DNA of 37,637 nt from Candidatus Omnitrophota bacterium (GTDB lineage: Bacteria > Omnitrophota > Omnitrophia > Omnitrophales > Aquincolibacteriaceae): assembly GCA_003140935.1 (NCBI GenBank), contig PLLJ01000004.1:613-38249 (forward strand), read 5' to 3'. Each line of letters opens with the position of its first letter. Position 1 is the stretch's first letter. Positions 14,711 through 21,645 of the stretch are shown here, in pieces. The notes below the pieces were generated by a model. The model was given only the letters and a program-made list of their open reading frames with translations. It was not told the DNA's origin and did no database searches. A program made the translations under genes and the position numbers.

Positions 14711-15346
14711 CTATTGAGCGGCCGGAGGAAGCTCTAGGGCCTGCCTACGAAGCATTTCCGCTTTTAACCTGGCAATCTCATCCGTAACGCAATTCGTCAT
14801 TTTTTTGATCACATTAGTTCGATCGATTGGCGACAAATCATCAAATCCTTCCGTGCCCGGATAAACCTCCGTTTTCGGATTCCCAAAAAAGCCTTTCCCT
14901 TTTTCCTCATAAAGCGACGAGAAATTTATCAAACGCTGCGAGGACGGAAGGACCCCCAGAGACTGTAGCGACTCCGTCAGTTCCTTCGCGACCTTCCATG
15001 CCCCGATACACGCCAATATTTTTTCCTTTTCTGAGCAGCTTGCGTTGTTATAAGTTCGTGTCAAAAAATCGATCTGCGACTGAGCGCTCATTACAAACCA
15101 GCCGACATGCTCCGTGTGAGTATCCTCTGAATACTTAAAACGATTTGCTTTTCGGATATCCTTTAAAAGACGCCGGATCTGCCGGTCGCTGTAACCCAGA
15201 AACTTTGCAATGACGTTTTGCTCCTGTCCTTTATTTCGAAGCACCTGGATCGTCTCCCGCAGAAGTTCCTTGGGCAAATCCTTGCCGGAAATTTCGCCGC
15301 CCTGAATTTTCTTGATCGCGTCGCCTACGGACATGTCCTCAGTCAT
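14711..15346 (-). CDS. HTH hypothetical protein coupled to the methyltransferase
   Basis: 211 residues. The N-terminal half contains an HTH: LRETIQVLRNKGQEQNVIAKFLGYSDRQIRRLLKDI (about 29-64), reminiscent of a resolvase or small-terminase DNA-binding region. The rest is helical with no catalytic motif. The start overlaps the end of the ParB-methyltransferase gene by 8 bp, and AGGTG precedes it, so expression is coupled. It may target or regulate the methyltransferase, or be a remnant of a phage packaging gene; neither can be decided from sequence. Confidence 0.65.
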   Translation of the reverse strand: MTEDMSVGDAIKKIQGGEISGKDLPKELLRETIQVLRNKGQEQNVIAKFLGYSDRQIRRLLKDIRKANRFKYSEDTHTEHVGWFVMSAQSQIDFLTRTYNNASCSEKEKILACIGAWKVAKELTESLQSLGVLPSSQRLINFSSLYEEKGKGFFGNPKTEVYPGTEGFDDLSPIDRTNVIKKMTNCVTDEIARLKAEMLRRQALELPPAAQ

Positions 15347-16610
15347 GGGTCACCTGCCTTTCCAGCACATATTTTTGGAAGACCTCCGCAGATACCGATC
15401 CGGGACCGAATGTCTTGATATAACGACGCACAATCGCATCGCAATAGCGTGGCTCGATCTCTACGGCATAGCAGCGCCGTTCCAGGCTCTGGCAAGCAAC
15501 AATCGAACTACCCGATCCAGCGAAGCCATCGAACACAATATCCCCGCGCTGGGAGCTGTTCTTGATGGCGCGCTGAGCCAAAGCGATAGGCTTTTGTGTC
15601 GGGTGAATGAGATCCCCGGTCCCGTCACGAGCAACCTGCCAAACGTTGGTTTCGTTATTGGGCCCAAACCAACGATGTGCGCCGTTCTCCTCAAGCCACC
15701 CGTAAAGGCAAAATTCCGAACCCATCCAGTAGTCCCCATAACCGGGAGCTGCAGACGGTTTCACCCAAGTAATCACATTGGAAACGTGAAAACCAAGGCT
15801 CGCCAGGATGGAGTGCATGGGGCCGAATTGGCGAAATCCGTTCCATGTGTACAAAGGCGCGCCGGCCGCAAGATGAGGCTTCACAGCCTGAAAGAACTTC
15901 CCTAGCCAGGCCTCATAGTCTTCCTGTTTAGCCCAATCATTCGCGATAGGCTTCCACTTGCTGTCCCCTTCACCCTGCCCCGGTCGACTGGTAGAGTCGT
16001 AGCGACAATTGTAGGGTGGGTCGGTGTACAGCAGATGCACCATTTGATCTCCCAATAAGCGTTTCAAGTCCTCCGGAGCGCTCGAATCGCCACAAAGAAG
16101 CCGATGCTCTCCGAGAGAAATTAAATCGCCCGATTGCGTTACGGGAGGTCCATCACTTTCAAGTTCCGTTGATGGATCAAGATCAAGGGACGCATCAGTT
16201 TTCAGTTGCTCGTCAAAAATCCGGCTTATCTCAGATGCGTCAAAGCCCGTAAGTCCGCAATCAAAATCCGGAACCTGGCTCAGTTCCCTGAGCAGATCGG
16301 CGAGCTTATCTTGATCCCAATCGCCCTGGATCTTGTTTAAGGCGATGTTAAGCGCCTTCTCTTTCTCCGGCGGAAGATCAACGACACTCACCTCAAATTC
16401 TTCAACACCTTGCGCTTTTAACACTTTAAAACGTTGATGCCCGCCGACCAAATTCTTAGTTCCGGAATTCCAGATCAACGGTTCGACGCAGCCGTAGGTC
16501 TCGATGCTTTTCTTCAGACTCTCATACGCCGGATCCCCCGGCTTGAGGTCCGCCCGCGGGTTGTACACCGCGGGGTTGATGTCTTTGATATTCACTTTGA
16601 TAATATTCAT
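15339..16610 (-). CDS. ParB-domain / DNA N6-adenine or N4-cytosine methyltransferase
   Basis: 423 residues; GGGAG precedes the ATG. Residues 1-95 are a ParB/Sulfiredoxin-like domain (NPRADL, VEPLIWN, LVGGHQRFKVL). A linker follows, then the methyltransferase: catalytic DPPYN (197-201) precedes the AdoMet-binding FAGSGSS (363-369), the beta-class order. DPPY allows adenine-N6 or cytosine-N4; adenine is more likely. Such fusions are common in prophages and are orphan modification enzymes. No cognate endonuclease gene is adjacent. It lies 10 bp after the 119-residue gene and overlaps the HTH gene, forming a three-gene operon. Confidence 0.93.
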   Translation of the reverse strand: MNIIKVNIKDINPAVYNPRADLKPGDPAYESLKKSIETYGCVEPLIWNSGTKNLVGGHQRFKVLKAQGVEEFEVSVVDLPPEKEKALNIALNKIQGDWDQDKLADLLRELSQVPDFDCGLTGFDASEISRIFDEQLKTDASLDLDPSTELESDGPPVTQSGDLISLGEHRLLCGDSSAPEDLKRLLGDQMVHLLYTDPPYNCRYDSTSRPGQGEGDSKWKPIANDWAKQEDYEAWLGKFFQAVKPHLAAGAPLYTWNGFRQFGPMHSILASLGFHVSNVITWVKPSAAPGYGDYWMGSEFCLYGWLEENGAHRWFGPNNETNVWQVARDGTGDLIHPTQKPIALAQRAIKNSSQRGDIVFDGFAGSGSSIVACQSLERRCYAVEIEPRYCDAIVRRYIKTFGPGSVSAEVFQKYVLERQVTHD

Positions 16611-16620
16611 AATTTTCTCC

Positions 16621-16980
16621 CTAGTTTTGAAAGTTTAGTTTTAAATTATCGCTGCAAATCAGGTCGCTACGAAAAAACGAAAGCTCCCCACGAATGCATC
16701 CGCGCTGTCGTATCACCCGATCCAAATCTTTTGTCAGGTCGAAAGTGATCCGGCTCTTGCGACCCAACAAATTAATGCACGCACAAGCGGTCCCGGATTC
16801 CAAATAATTCACATCGATCTCGACTGGCTGAAATCCCAAATCGTCCATCTCCACCAGGAATTTCTGCCTGCCCGGCGTTTGCGTCAGAATGTGCCACTTA
16901 TACCTGAGACCTTTGGCGCAGAAATCCGTCGCATTTCGCGTATTGAGATTACCGCCTGTTAGAAGTTTCCTTGTGCTCAT
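16621..16980 (-). CDS. Hypothetical protein, first gene of the methyltransferase operon
   Basis: 119 residues from the ATG at 16980, selected because GGAGG lies 5 bp upstream; an earlier in-frame ATG at 17001 lies inside the inverted repeat. Not recognised. It looks like a small beta-rich domain (YKWHILTQTPGRQKFLVEMDD, then PVEIDVNYLESG), ending with basic and hydrophobic residues (RGELSFFRSDLI). No metal or nucleotide motif. Position suggests an accessory or regulatory role for the ParB-methyltransferase. Confidence 0.6.
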   Translation of the reverse strand: MSTRKLLTGGNLNTRNATDFCAKGLRYKWHILTQTPGRQKFLVEMDDLGFQPVEIDVNYLESGTACACINLLGRKSRITFDLTKDLDRVIRQRGCIRGELSFFRSDLICSDNLKLNFQN

Positions 16981-16996
16981 AGATCCTCCACTGTTA

Positions 16997-17028
16997 TTCA
17001 TAACCCTTCATGAATTCCTAGTTATGAA
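16997..17028. promoter_or_regulatory. Operator-like inverted repeat upstream of the methyltransferase operon
   Basis: TTCATAAC (16997-17004) and GTTATGAA (17021-17028) are perfect inverted 8-mers, and the interval between them holds the palindrome TTCATGAA (17007-17014). It lies 17 bp upstream of the ATG at 16980, the place expected for an operator near a promoter or leader. The binding protein is unknown. Confidence 0.45.
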
Positions 17029-17240
17029 ATTTTTTTGGTTTCATTGCGTTATTTCGCCTCTTACAAGCTTATATAAATGGGCGAGAAATTTTTTTGCCGC
17101 GTTTTTTGAAGAAAGTTTTTTTGTATAGGGAAAATATCTTTGATTTTTGGAATATATCTATATAGATCTTTTTATAAAAATTTTAATCAAAAATTGATTA
17201 TCAAATAACTTATACGATCTTTATATTTCAATTCTGGCGA
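17029..17240. other. AT-rich gene-free stretch
   Basis: This segment has long A and T runs (TTTTTTTGG, GAAAGTTTTTTTG, TTTTTATAAAAATTTTAATC) and is markedly richer in A+T than its neighbours. It holds small dyads (for example AATCA/TGATT around 17186-17200) and no convincing reading frame. Such DNA could be a promoter region, an H-NS-like target or a recombination scar. With the umuC fragment and repeat next to it, the whole gap 16981-17476 has no intact gene. Confidence 0.6.
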
Positions 17241-17266
17241 TTATGATTTTTACATTTGGCGCATAT

Positions 17267-17357
17267 TCATCGAAACGCGATCCCAAGGCGCTGGCGGAAG
17301 GTTTCACCTGCTAATACCGCGCGGAGAGGTTCCTTCGCCCGGAGACATGCTGGTCAG
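17267..17357 (-). pseudogene. Decayed 3' fragment of a umuC-type polymerase gene
   Basis: Read leftward, this matches the last ~30 codons of the intact polymerase gene that ends at 17477. One frame gives QHVSGRRNLSARY (compare QHVAGRGDLPERK) and then a stop. After a frame change, GETFRQRLGIAFR and a stop follow (compare GETYRQRLGIPLW). DNA identity is visible too (GGCGCTGGCGG-AGGTTTC on the plus strand in both). About 18 bp of the intact gene are missing at the junction. It is a relic of a second copy, left by duplication or replacement of the umuC region. The adjacent 17256-17447 plus-strand reading frame is therefore not a gene. Confidence 0.8.
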
Positions 17358-17429
17358 ATTTCACTGCAGGATAAATTGGGATCGAAAATACTCGCGAAAG
17401 ATTATCGTGTTGGAACACGACAAGTGGTG

Positions 17430-17467
17430 CGGGAACTTATGACGTAATCCATACCAAAAGCGACATG
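17430..17467. repeat. 38-bp repeat copy A carrying AAAAGCGACATG
   Basis: This segment matches 20639-20676 with about 80% identity over 32 positions, including the exact end AAAAGCGACATG. Copy A lies 10 bp beyond the stop codon of the leftward polymerase gene, and copy B lies 4 bp beyond the stop codon of the leftward DUF6794 gene. So the element has the same position relative to gene ends in two unrelated operons. Confidence 0.6.
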
Positions 17468-17476
17468 CGGGGCAGA

Positions 17477-18799
17477 TCAGACCTGGACGCGCCAGAGGGG
17501 GATCCCTAGGCGCTGGCGGTAGGTTTCGCCGGGAAGGAGCTGCATCTTCCGCTCCGGGAGGTCTCCCCGCCCGGCAACATGCTGGCGGTGCTTCCCGAGC
17601 CATAGGGACGTCCCGAGATGCAGGGCATGCTTACCATAGAGCTCATTGACGCCGTCCAGTACCCGGTCGATCCGCTTCATGGACTCGATCTTCGGGACAT
17701 CGTCAAAAAGGTCGTATTGTACCGTTCGGTCAGCCTCCATCTTGGAAAGCACAATCCCGGTCAGCCGGTACGCCGTCCCCGGCCGGAAAACTCTGTCGAA
17801 GAGTTCTCCTGCTAAGCCTACGGCATCAAGCGTCGATGATGTGCTCCGGTCAAACTGAGCTTCCACCCCAGAAGAATGGAACTCCTGATCTCGAAGAAAA
17901 ACGCATAGCCTTTTCGCACGCAATTTGTGGCGCCGCATTTTGATGAAAGCCGATTCCAAATTTCTCACGAGTTGAGCCCTCACGAAATCCTTCTCAGAGG
18001 AAGGTGGCGTGAAGGTCTTCGTCTTGCTGATTGAGGCATAATCTTCCTTTTTCTGCGTTACTACCGGATACACGGCTTCTCCGCGCAGTTCATGCCATAG
18101 CTCAACACCAATCTTCCCAAGCAATGCCTTCGCCCACGCTTCCGGCCGCATCAAATAATCCCAAACATTCCGTATCCCCTGCTTTTCAAGAAGCGCTACA
18201 GTGTTTGGTCCGAACCCGCAAACGCGCTCAAGCGCCACCTTCGGAAGAAAAAGATGCAGCTCACTGGCACGCAGAACAAAGAAGCCGTCCGGTTTCTTTT
18301 CTTTGGACGCGATCTTCGCGAGTGTCTTGGAGGCGCTCAGTCCCACAGAAACCGTAAAGCCTAGTTCCTGCTGGACCGTTTGTTTGATCTTGTACGCGAT
18401 TTCCGCGTAACCGATCCGATGAAGCCGCCTGAGGCCAGAAAGCTCGGCAAATGCCTCATCGATGGAATACTCTTCAAGGGTAGGAGTAAAGCGACGGATG
18501 ATCTCGAACATCCGCTTTGAAATAAGACTGTAGGTTTCGTAATCGCTTGGCAGACAGATGAGCTGGGGACATATCTTTTGGGCCTCCCAAAGCCGCATCG
18601 GCCGCTTCACCCCAATCGCCTTTGCCTCGTAACTGGCGCAAGCAACGATCCCCCTCTCTTTTCCGGTAACTACCGGCTTCCCTTTCAATTCAGGATGGAG
18701 CGCTTGTTCGACGGAAGTAAAAAATGCATCGCAATCGATGTGAATGATGGGGCTTGGGAATGAACTGATCGAGAGAGGTCTATTTGTACTTGCGGACAT
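17477..18799 (-). CDS. umuC: Y-family translesion DNA polymerase (UmuC/DinB type)
   Basis: 440 residues from the ATG at 18799, which overlaps the LexA-like gene by 20 bp; an in-frame ATG at 18817 is possible. Catalytic carboxylates are intact: IIHIDCDAFF (D22, D24) and YSIDEAF (D114, E115). A thumb with helix-hairpin-helix (RVCGFGPNTVALLEKQGI) and the little-finger domain (ISKTKTFTPPSSEKDF) follow, and the C-terminus is extended (QHVAGR..., GETYRQRLGIPLWRVQV). This arrangement is closer to UmuC than to plain DinB (about 350 residues). It copies damaged DNA with low fidelity. It is cotranscribed with a LexA/UmuD-like protease, as in umuDC, so it is probably damage-induced. Confidence 0.92.
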   Translation of the reverse strand: MSASTNRPLSISSFPSPIIHIDCDAFFTSVEQALHPELKGKPVVTGKERGIVACASYEAKAIGVKRPMRLWEAQKICPQLICLPSDYETYSLISKRMFEIIRRFTPTLEEYSIDEAFAELSGLRRLHRIGYAEIAYKIKQTVQQELGFTVSVGLSASKTLAKIASKEKKPDGFFVLRASELHLFLPKVALERVCGFGPNTVALLEKQGIRNVWDYLMRPEAWAKALLGKIGVELWHELRGEAVYPVVTQKKEDYASISKTKTFTPPSSEKDFVRAQLVRNLESAFIKMRRHKLRAKRLCVFLRDQEFHSSGVEAQFDRSTSSTLDAVGLAGELFDRVFRPGTAYRLTGIVLSKMEADRTVQYDLFDDVPKIESMKRIDRVLDGVNELYGKHALHLGTSLWLGKHRQHVAGRGDLPERKMQLLPGETYRQRLGIPLWRVQV

Positions 18800-19367
18800 T
18801 TGCGACCACCACCCCACCGATCACAAGTTCCGCTTTGGGTTCGATCGGAGCATACTTCTTATTCGCTGCGCGGAGCAGCACCTTGGTACCCCGCTTTTCG
18901 TAATACTTCATGGTCCATTGTCCGTCCACCTCCGCGATCACAATATCCCCGTGCCGGGGCTGCCGACCACGATCCACGATCACAAGATCGTCCGGCATGA
19001 TCCCAGCATCGATCATAGAGTCCCCAGTGACCTTCACGAGATAGCTAGCCTGGGGATTTTTTATGAGGAACTCATCGAGCGAGAGCGTGTCGATCAGTTC
19101 TTCTTCTGCGGGCGACGGGAACCCGGCTTGTACTGTGCCGAGGAGCTTGATTCCACCCTCAAGGATCGGCGTCGGCACGAGCTTGCCATTGGGATCGCGT
19201 TTCACGATCCCGCGTTTCACAAGGTGCGCGATCAGAAGGGACACGCCCCCCTTAGAAGAGTACCCCAGAAGGGTTTGGAGTTCGGAGAAGCTTGGCAGAC
19301 GCTTACGGCCGACGTAAAAGTCTTTGAGCTTGGAGATAACTGCTGGAAAATCGATTCGCCTTGGCAT
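18780..19367 (-). CDS. LexA-like S24 repressor with winged HTH
   Basis: 195 residues. The N-terminus (about 1-65) is a winged HTH (LPSFSELQTLLGYSSKGGVSLLIAHLVKRGIV). The S24 domain has the self-cleavage site A81-G82 (TVQAGFPSP), catalytic serine S117 in VTGDSMIDAG and the general-base lysine near K154 (TMKYY). It is thus a LexA-type protein that self-cleaves on RecA filaments and derepresses its own operon with the polymerase. Length (195) fits LexA (about 200), while UmuD (139) lacks the HTH. Whether it is the host's main LexA or an island copy is open. The start codon lies at the predicted transcription start. Confidence 0.9.
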   Translation of the reverse strand: MPRRIDFPAVISKLKDFYVGRKRLPSFSELQTLLGYSSKGGVSLLIAHLVKRGIVKRDPNGKLVPTPILEGGIKLLGTVQAGFPSPAEEELIDTLSLDEFLIKNPQASYLVKVTGDSMIDAGIMPDDLVIVDRGRQPRHGDIVIAEVDGQWTMKYYEKRGTKVLLRAANKKYAPIEPKAELVIGGVVVANVRKYK

Positions 19368-19401
19368 AAGGCATTATAAGCGGACGAACGTCCTTTTACA
19401 A
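19366..19401 (-). promoter_or_regulatory. Promoter of lexA-umuC with embedded SOS-box-like palindrome
   Basis: TTGTAA (19401-19396), 17 bp, TATAAT (19378-19373) on the minus strand. The spacer contains GGACG-AA-CGTCC at 19382-19393 (plus strand), a perfect dyad where a repressor would block RNA polymerase; this is a good candidate for the LexA-like protein's own operator. The predicted start (~19366) coincides with the ATG at 19367-19365, so the message would be leaderless. Confidence 0.7.
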
Positions 19402-19433
19402 CTTTTAAACTATTCCCTCAGAAGTCTTTGAAA

Positions 19434-19991
19434 CTAGTCCCGGCACTGCACTAATTTCACAACTTGGTGTATGACATTATTTTCCCAGCCAGTTTTCGAT
19501 AGACGCAGAAGGCGTTCCTTGATTTCTTGGGGCGAGAGCAAAAACCATTCTTTCTTCCGAAAATACTTCTCAATTGCTGGCTGGTCGCTGACCTTTGAAC
19601 GAGAACATATTTTTCCTGCCGCAAGACCCAATCTGATCTTTGTCGATGATTTAATCAAACCCGCCCGTAAGAAATCTTTTCGAATTTGCCTAATTACAAC
19701 TTTTTGAAACTTTTTATCATTCAACAATTTATACCGTTCGGCGCCTACGGATTTCAAATCAACTATGTTATTAAACCGCACCCCATATGAATCTAAAAAA
19801 GACTTGGCTTCTATTAAAATCAGTTTGTCCTCTTTAGAACTAAAAGCAACCAAGTCGATCTCCGGCCGGGGCATGCTCGCTTTCCCGATGAAGGACTTCT
19901 CGCTCTTAGAAATATTAAGCTTTACAGATCTTTTTACCCAAAAACCTTTTTCCTCAAGAATCATGGCGACGATACTTTCAAAAGCATCCAT
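19434..19991 (-). CDS. PD-(D/E)xK nuclease-like hypothetical protein
   Basis: 185 residues; GGGAGG before the ATG at 19991. An N-terminal helix (DAFESIVAMILEEKGFWVKRSVKL) is followed by PRPEIDLVAF (41-50) and KLILIEAKSF (56-65): D46 and E61-A-K63 make a PD-(D/E)xK core, as in Mrr- and Holliday-resolvase-like nucleases. The C-terminal half is basic and helical. Close homologues are usually annotated hypothetical. It precedes the lexA-umuC operon on the same strand with 66 bp between, containing that operon's promoter. It may be independent. Confidence 0.65.
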   Translation of the reverse strand: MDAFESIVAMILEEKGFWVKRSVKLNISKSEKSFIGKASMPRPEIDLVAFSSKEDKLILIEAKSFLDSYGVRFNNIVDLKSVGAERYKLLNDKKFQKVVIRQIRKDFLRAGLIKSSTKIRLGLAAGKICSRSKVSDQPAIEKYFRKKEWFLLSPQEIKERLLRLSKTGWENNVIHQVVKLVQCRD

Positions 19992-20132
19992 ACCAACCTC
20001 CCTTTTCAGCTTTTTAGCTCCCCAGCGCTATGCACGGATTCGGAACATAGCATAGAAAAAATTACTCAGCAATACATAATATGGTATTGAGCTACCGTGG
20101 TCATGTAGGCCGTGCTGTCGGAGAATACCGCC

Positions 20133-20351
20133 ATGTCGACACCAACGATACGGCTACAATTTGCGGGGCAATTACGGAAAATACGCAAGAACCTTGATCT
20201 GACCCAAGAAGCTATGGCTGAACGGATTGGAATGGATTTTCGGTATTATCAACGACTAGAATCGCGCAATCCAAACGCGATCAAAATCGATACCATTGAA
20301 AAAATCGGCAAGGCATTGCGCCTCCCGCCCTGGAAGCTTCTTAAGTTCTAA
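20133..20351 (+). CDS. Small XRE-family HTH protein
   Basis: 72 residues from the ATG at 20133 (GGAGAA upstream); a GTG at 20112 is an alternative. Nearly the whole protein is the HTH: FAGQLRKIRKNLDLTQEAMAERIGMDFRYYQRLESRNPNAIKIDTIEKIGKAL. No second domain. It is divergent from the nuclease-like gene at 19434-19991 (141-bp gap), so it may regulate that gene. A second, related HTH gene lies 78 bp downstream. Confidence 0.8.
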   Translation: MSTPTIRLQFAGQLRKIRKNLDLTQEAMAERIGMDFRYYQRLESRNPNAIKIDTIEKIGKALRLPPWKLLKF

Positions 20352-20429
20352 GGTTAGTTGCCCCTCTCTCTTTAACCCCTTGCTATCCCTTCAAGAGTAT
20401 GGCTCTATACGCCCAGCCGGGAGGATTTT

Positions 20430-20651
20430 ATGCGGAAAAGGCGTGCGAGAGACGTATTCAGCAGACAAGTTCGAAAATTAAGGAAGAAGCGCGACTGGAC
20501 GCAATTGGAATTGGCAACACGTGCGAGAATTTCAGTAAGCTCCATTCGGAGGATCGAAGGCAATCGGCCGCCTGATGTCACACTCGATATAGTGGCCAAA
20601 ATCGCAAGGGCTTTTAGAATGACCTGCGCAAACTTGGTTCGGGATTCATGA
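20430..20651 (+). CDS. Small XRE-family HTH protein
   Basis: 73 residues; GGGAGG sits 4 bp before the ATG. The HTH spans about 12-65: FSRQVRKLRKKRDWTQLELATRARISVSSIRRIEGNRPPDVTLDIVAKIARAF. It is similar in size and design to the gene at 20133-20351 and probably a paralogue. Its stop codon lies inside repeat copy B, and it is convergent with the DUF6794 gene (28-bp gap). The target is unknown. Confidence 0.8.
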   Translation: MRKRRARDVFSRQVRKLRKKRDWTQLELATRARISVSSIRRIEGNRPPDVTLDIVAKIARAFRMTCANLVRDS

Positions 20652-20676
20652 CATAAGCCGTACAAAAAGCGACATG
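20639..20676. repeat. 38-bp repeat copy B carrying AAAAGCGACATG
   Basis: Partner of 17430-17467 (see there). It covers the stop codon of the HTH gene ending at 20651 and reaches to 4 bp from the end of the DUF6794 gene at 20680. On the minus strand it starts with CATGTCGCTTTTT, a short dyad-less T-rich end, so it might serve as a weak terminator. Confidence 0.6.
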
Positions 20677-20679
20677 AAG

Positions 20680-21531
20680 CTACTTGATTTCAAAGATAGA
20701 CTCTAAGGTTTTAATGCAGATTTGGATCATCTCCGAGGAAACCCGGATCATACGCATCATGCCAACGGGCGTACCCCCCTCTAATTGCATGATCTTCTTA
20801 GAAAACTCCCACACCAAAGTATCTTTCGGCAACTCGCCTTCTTCCGGAAATAGTTTCTTGTAGACGGCGTATTCTTCCTGCCGTTCATTGTAGGCACCGC
20901 GAAAGTCAGTCGAGAGAGCCATTTTCGACAGATATTTAAAATAGGCGTTTAAATTAGAGCTCGTTTGCTCGCCGAACCGTTCCAGGAGGACCTTTTCATC
21001 ATATTTTTCCAAAAACCCAAACACATTTTCTAAAACCCCGTCCATAAGGATTTTCCTTTTTTCGGGACCTACGAGACAAAAGATCTGCCGGTCGCAGAAA
21101 TGAAGAAGGAATAAAACGAGCTCAAGAAGAATTTTTGAAGCCGCTCCCAGATCAAGCTTTTTAAATTCTTCCCGAGGCGACAGAATTCCCCAAATCGCGC
21201 TCGTTGTCTCCGTGATCATAGAGGTAATGAGAGCGATCTGTTCATGGATCGCCAGTTGAGAACGCTCTTCCTTGCAGTCGTTCAGATGGTGATGAAACTG
21301 CTGAATGATGTAAGCAGACATATCATCCGGGTGCTCAATGCCCATAGACTTGAAGTAATCATGCAGCGGTGATGCATGATGAAGCTGCCAATTATTCCGC
21401 AGCCACATTCCTAGCCCAAAGTGATACTGACCGAGCTCATTTTCAGAAAGATTTTTAAGTTCTTCCTGTTCTTTGAGCGGCAACTTCTTTTTTAATTCCG
21501 AAAAGCATTCTTCCAGATTCGTAGGTATCAT
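20680..21531 (-). CDS. DUF6794-domain protein
   Basis: 283 residues. The N-terminus, LEECFSELKKKLPLKEQEELKNLSENELGQYHFGLGMWLRNNWQL (about 6-50), followed by LHDYFKSMGIEHPDDMS, matches the DUF6794 signature (FGLGMWIRNNW and HPDDMS). The remainder is helical (about 110-280), without catalytic motifs. DUF6794 occurs as a small stand-alone domain and often near contact-dependent or defence genes; a function is not established. The ATG at 21531 lacks an obvious ribosome binding site. It is downstream of an imperfect hairpin at 21585-21614 and read in the same direction as the upstream nuclease-like gene. Confidence 0.7.
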   Translation of the reverse strand: MIPTNLEECFSELKKKLPLKEQEELKNLSENELGQYHFGLGMWLRNNWQLHHASPLHDYFKSMGIEHPDDMSAYIIQQFHHHLNDCKEERSQLAIHEQIALITSMITETTSAIWGILSPREEFKKLDLGAASKILLELVLFLLHFCDRQIFCLVGPEKRKILMDGVLENVFGFLEKYDEKVLLERFGEQTSSNLNAYFKYLSKMALSTDFRGAYNERQEEYAVYKKLFPEEGELPKDTLVWEFSKKIMQLEGGTPVGMMRMIRVSSEMIQICIKTLESIFEIK

Positions 21532-21584
21532 AACGTCAGAATATTACTCATCATTTATTTGCATTGAATTGACTGATTTTATCG

Positions 21585-21614
21585 AATGTCGCCTTCGAGG
21601 GATAAGACGACATT
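21585..21614. repeat. Inverted repeat of the AATGTCG motif
   Basis: Arms at 21585-21595 and 21604-21614 are 11 bp with one mismatch (AATGTCGCCTT / AAGACGACATT), loop 8 nt. It lies between two leftward genes (21646-22896 and 20680-21531), 31 bp after the first stop, so it could end one transcript or lie in the promoter of the next. Another member of the window-wide TGTCGC family. Confidence 0.55.
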
Positions 21615-21645
21615 TGGCTTCACCTCTAAAAACTCCGAGATAGAT

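Noticed and set aside
15312..15905. Plus-strand reading frame opposite the methyltransferase
   Set aside because: Mirror of a gene with complete DPPYN and FAGSGSS motifs; no start signal.
17256..17447. 63-codon plus-strand reading frame
   Set aside because: The first half is the complement of a decayed umuC end and the second half overlaps a repeat; there is no ribosome binding site.
18744..19379. 211-codon plus-strand reading frame opposite the LexA-like gene
   Set aside because: It is fully covered by the lexA-umuC genes on the other strand, with cleavage-site and catalytic residues there. No plausible domain is present in the plus frame.
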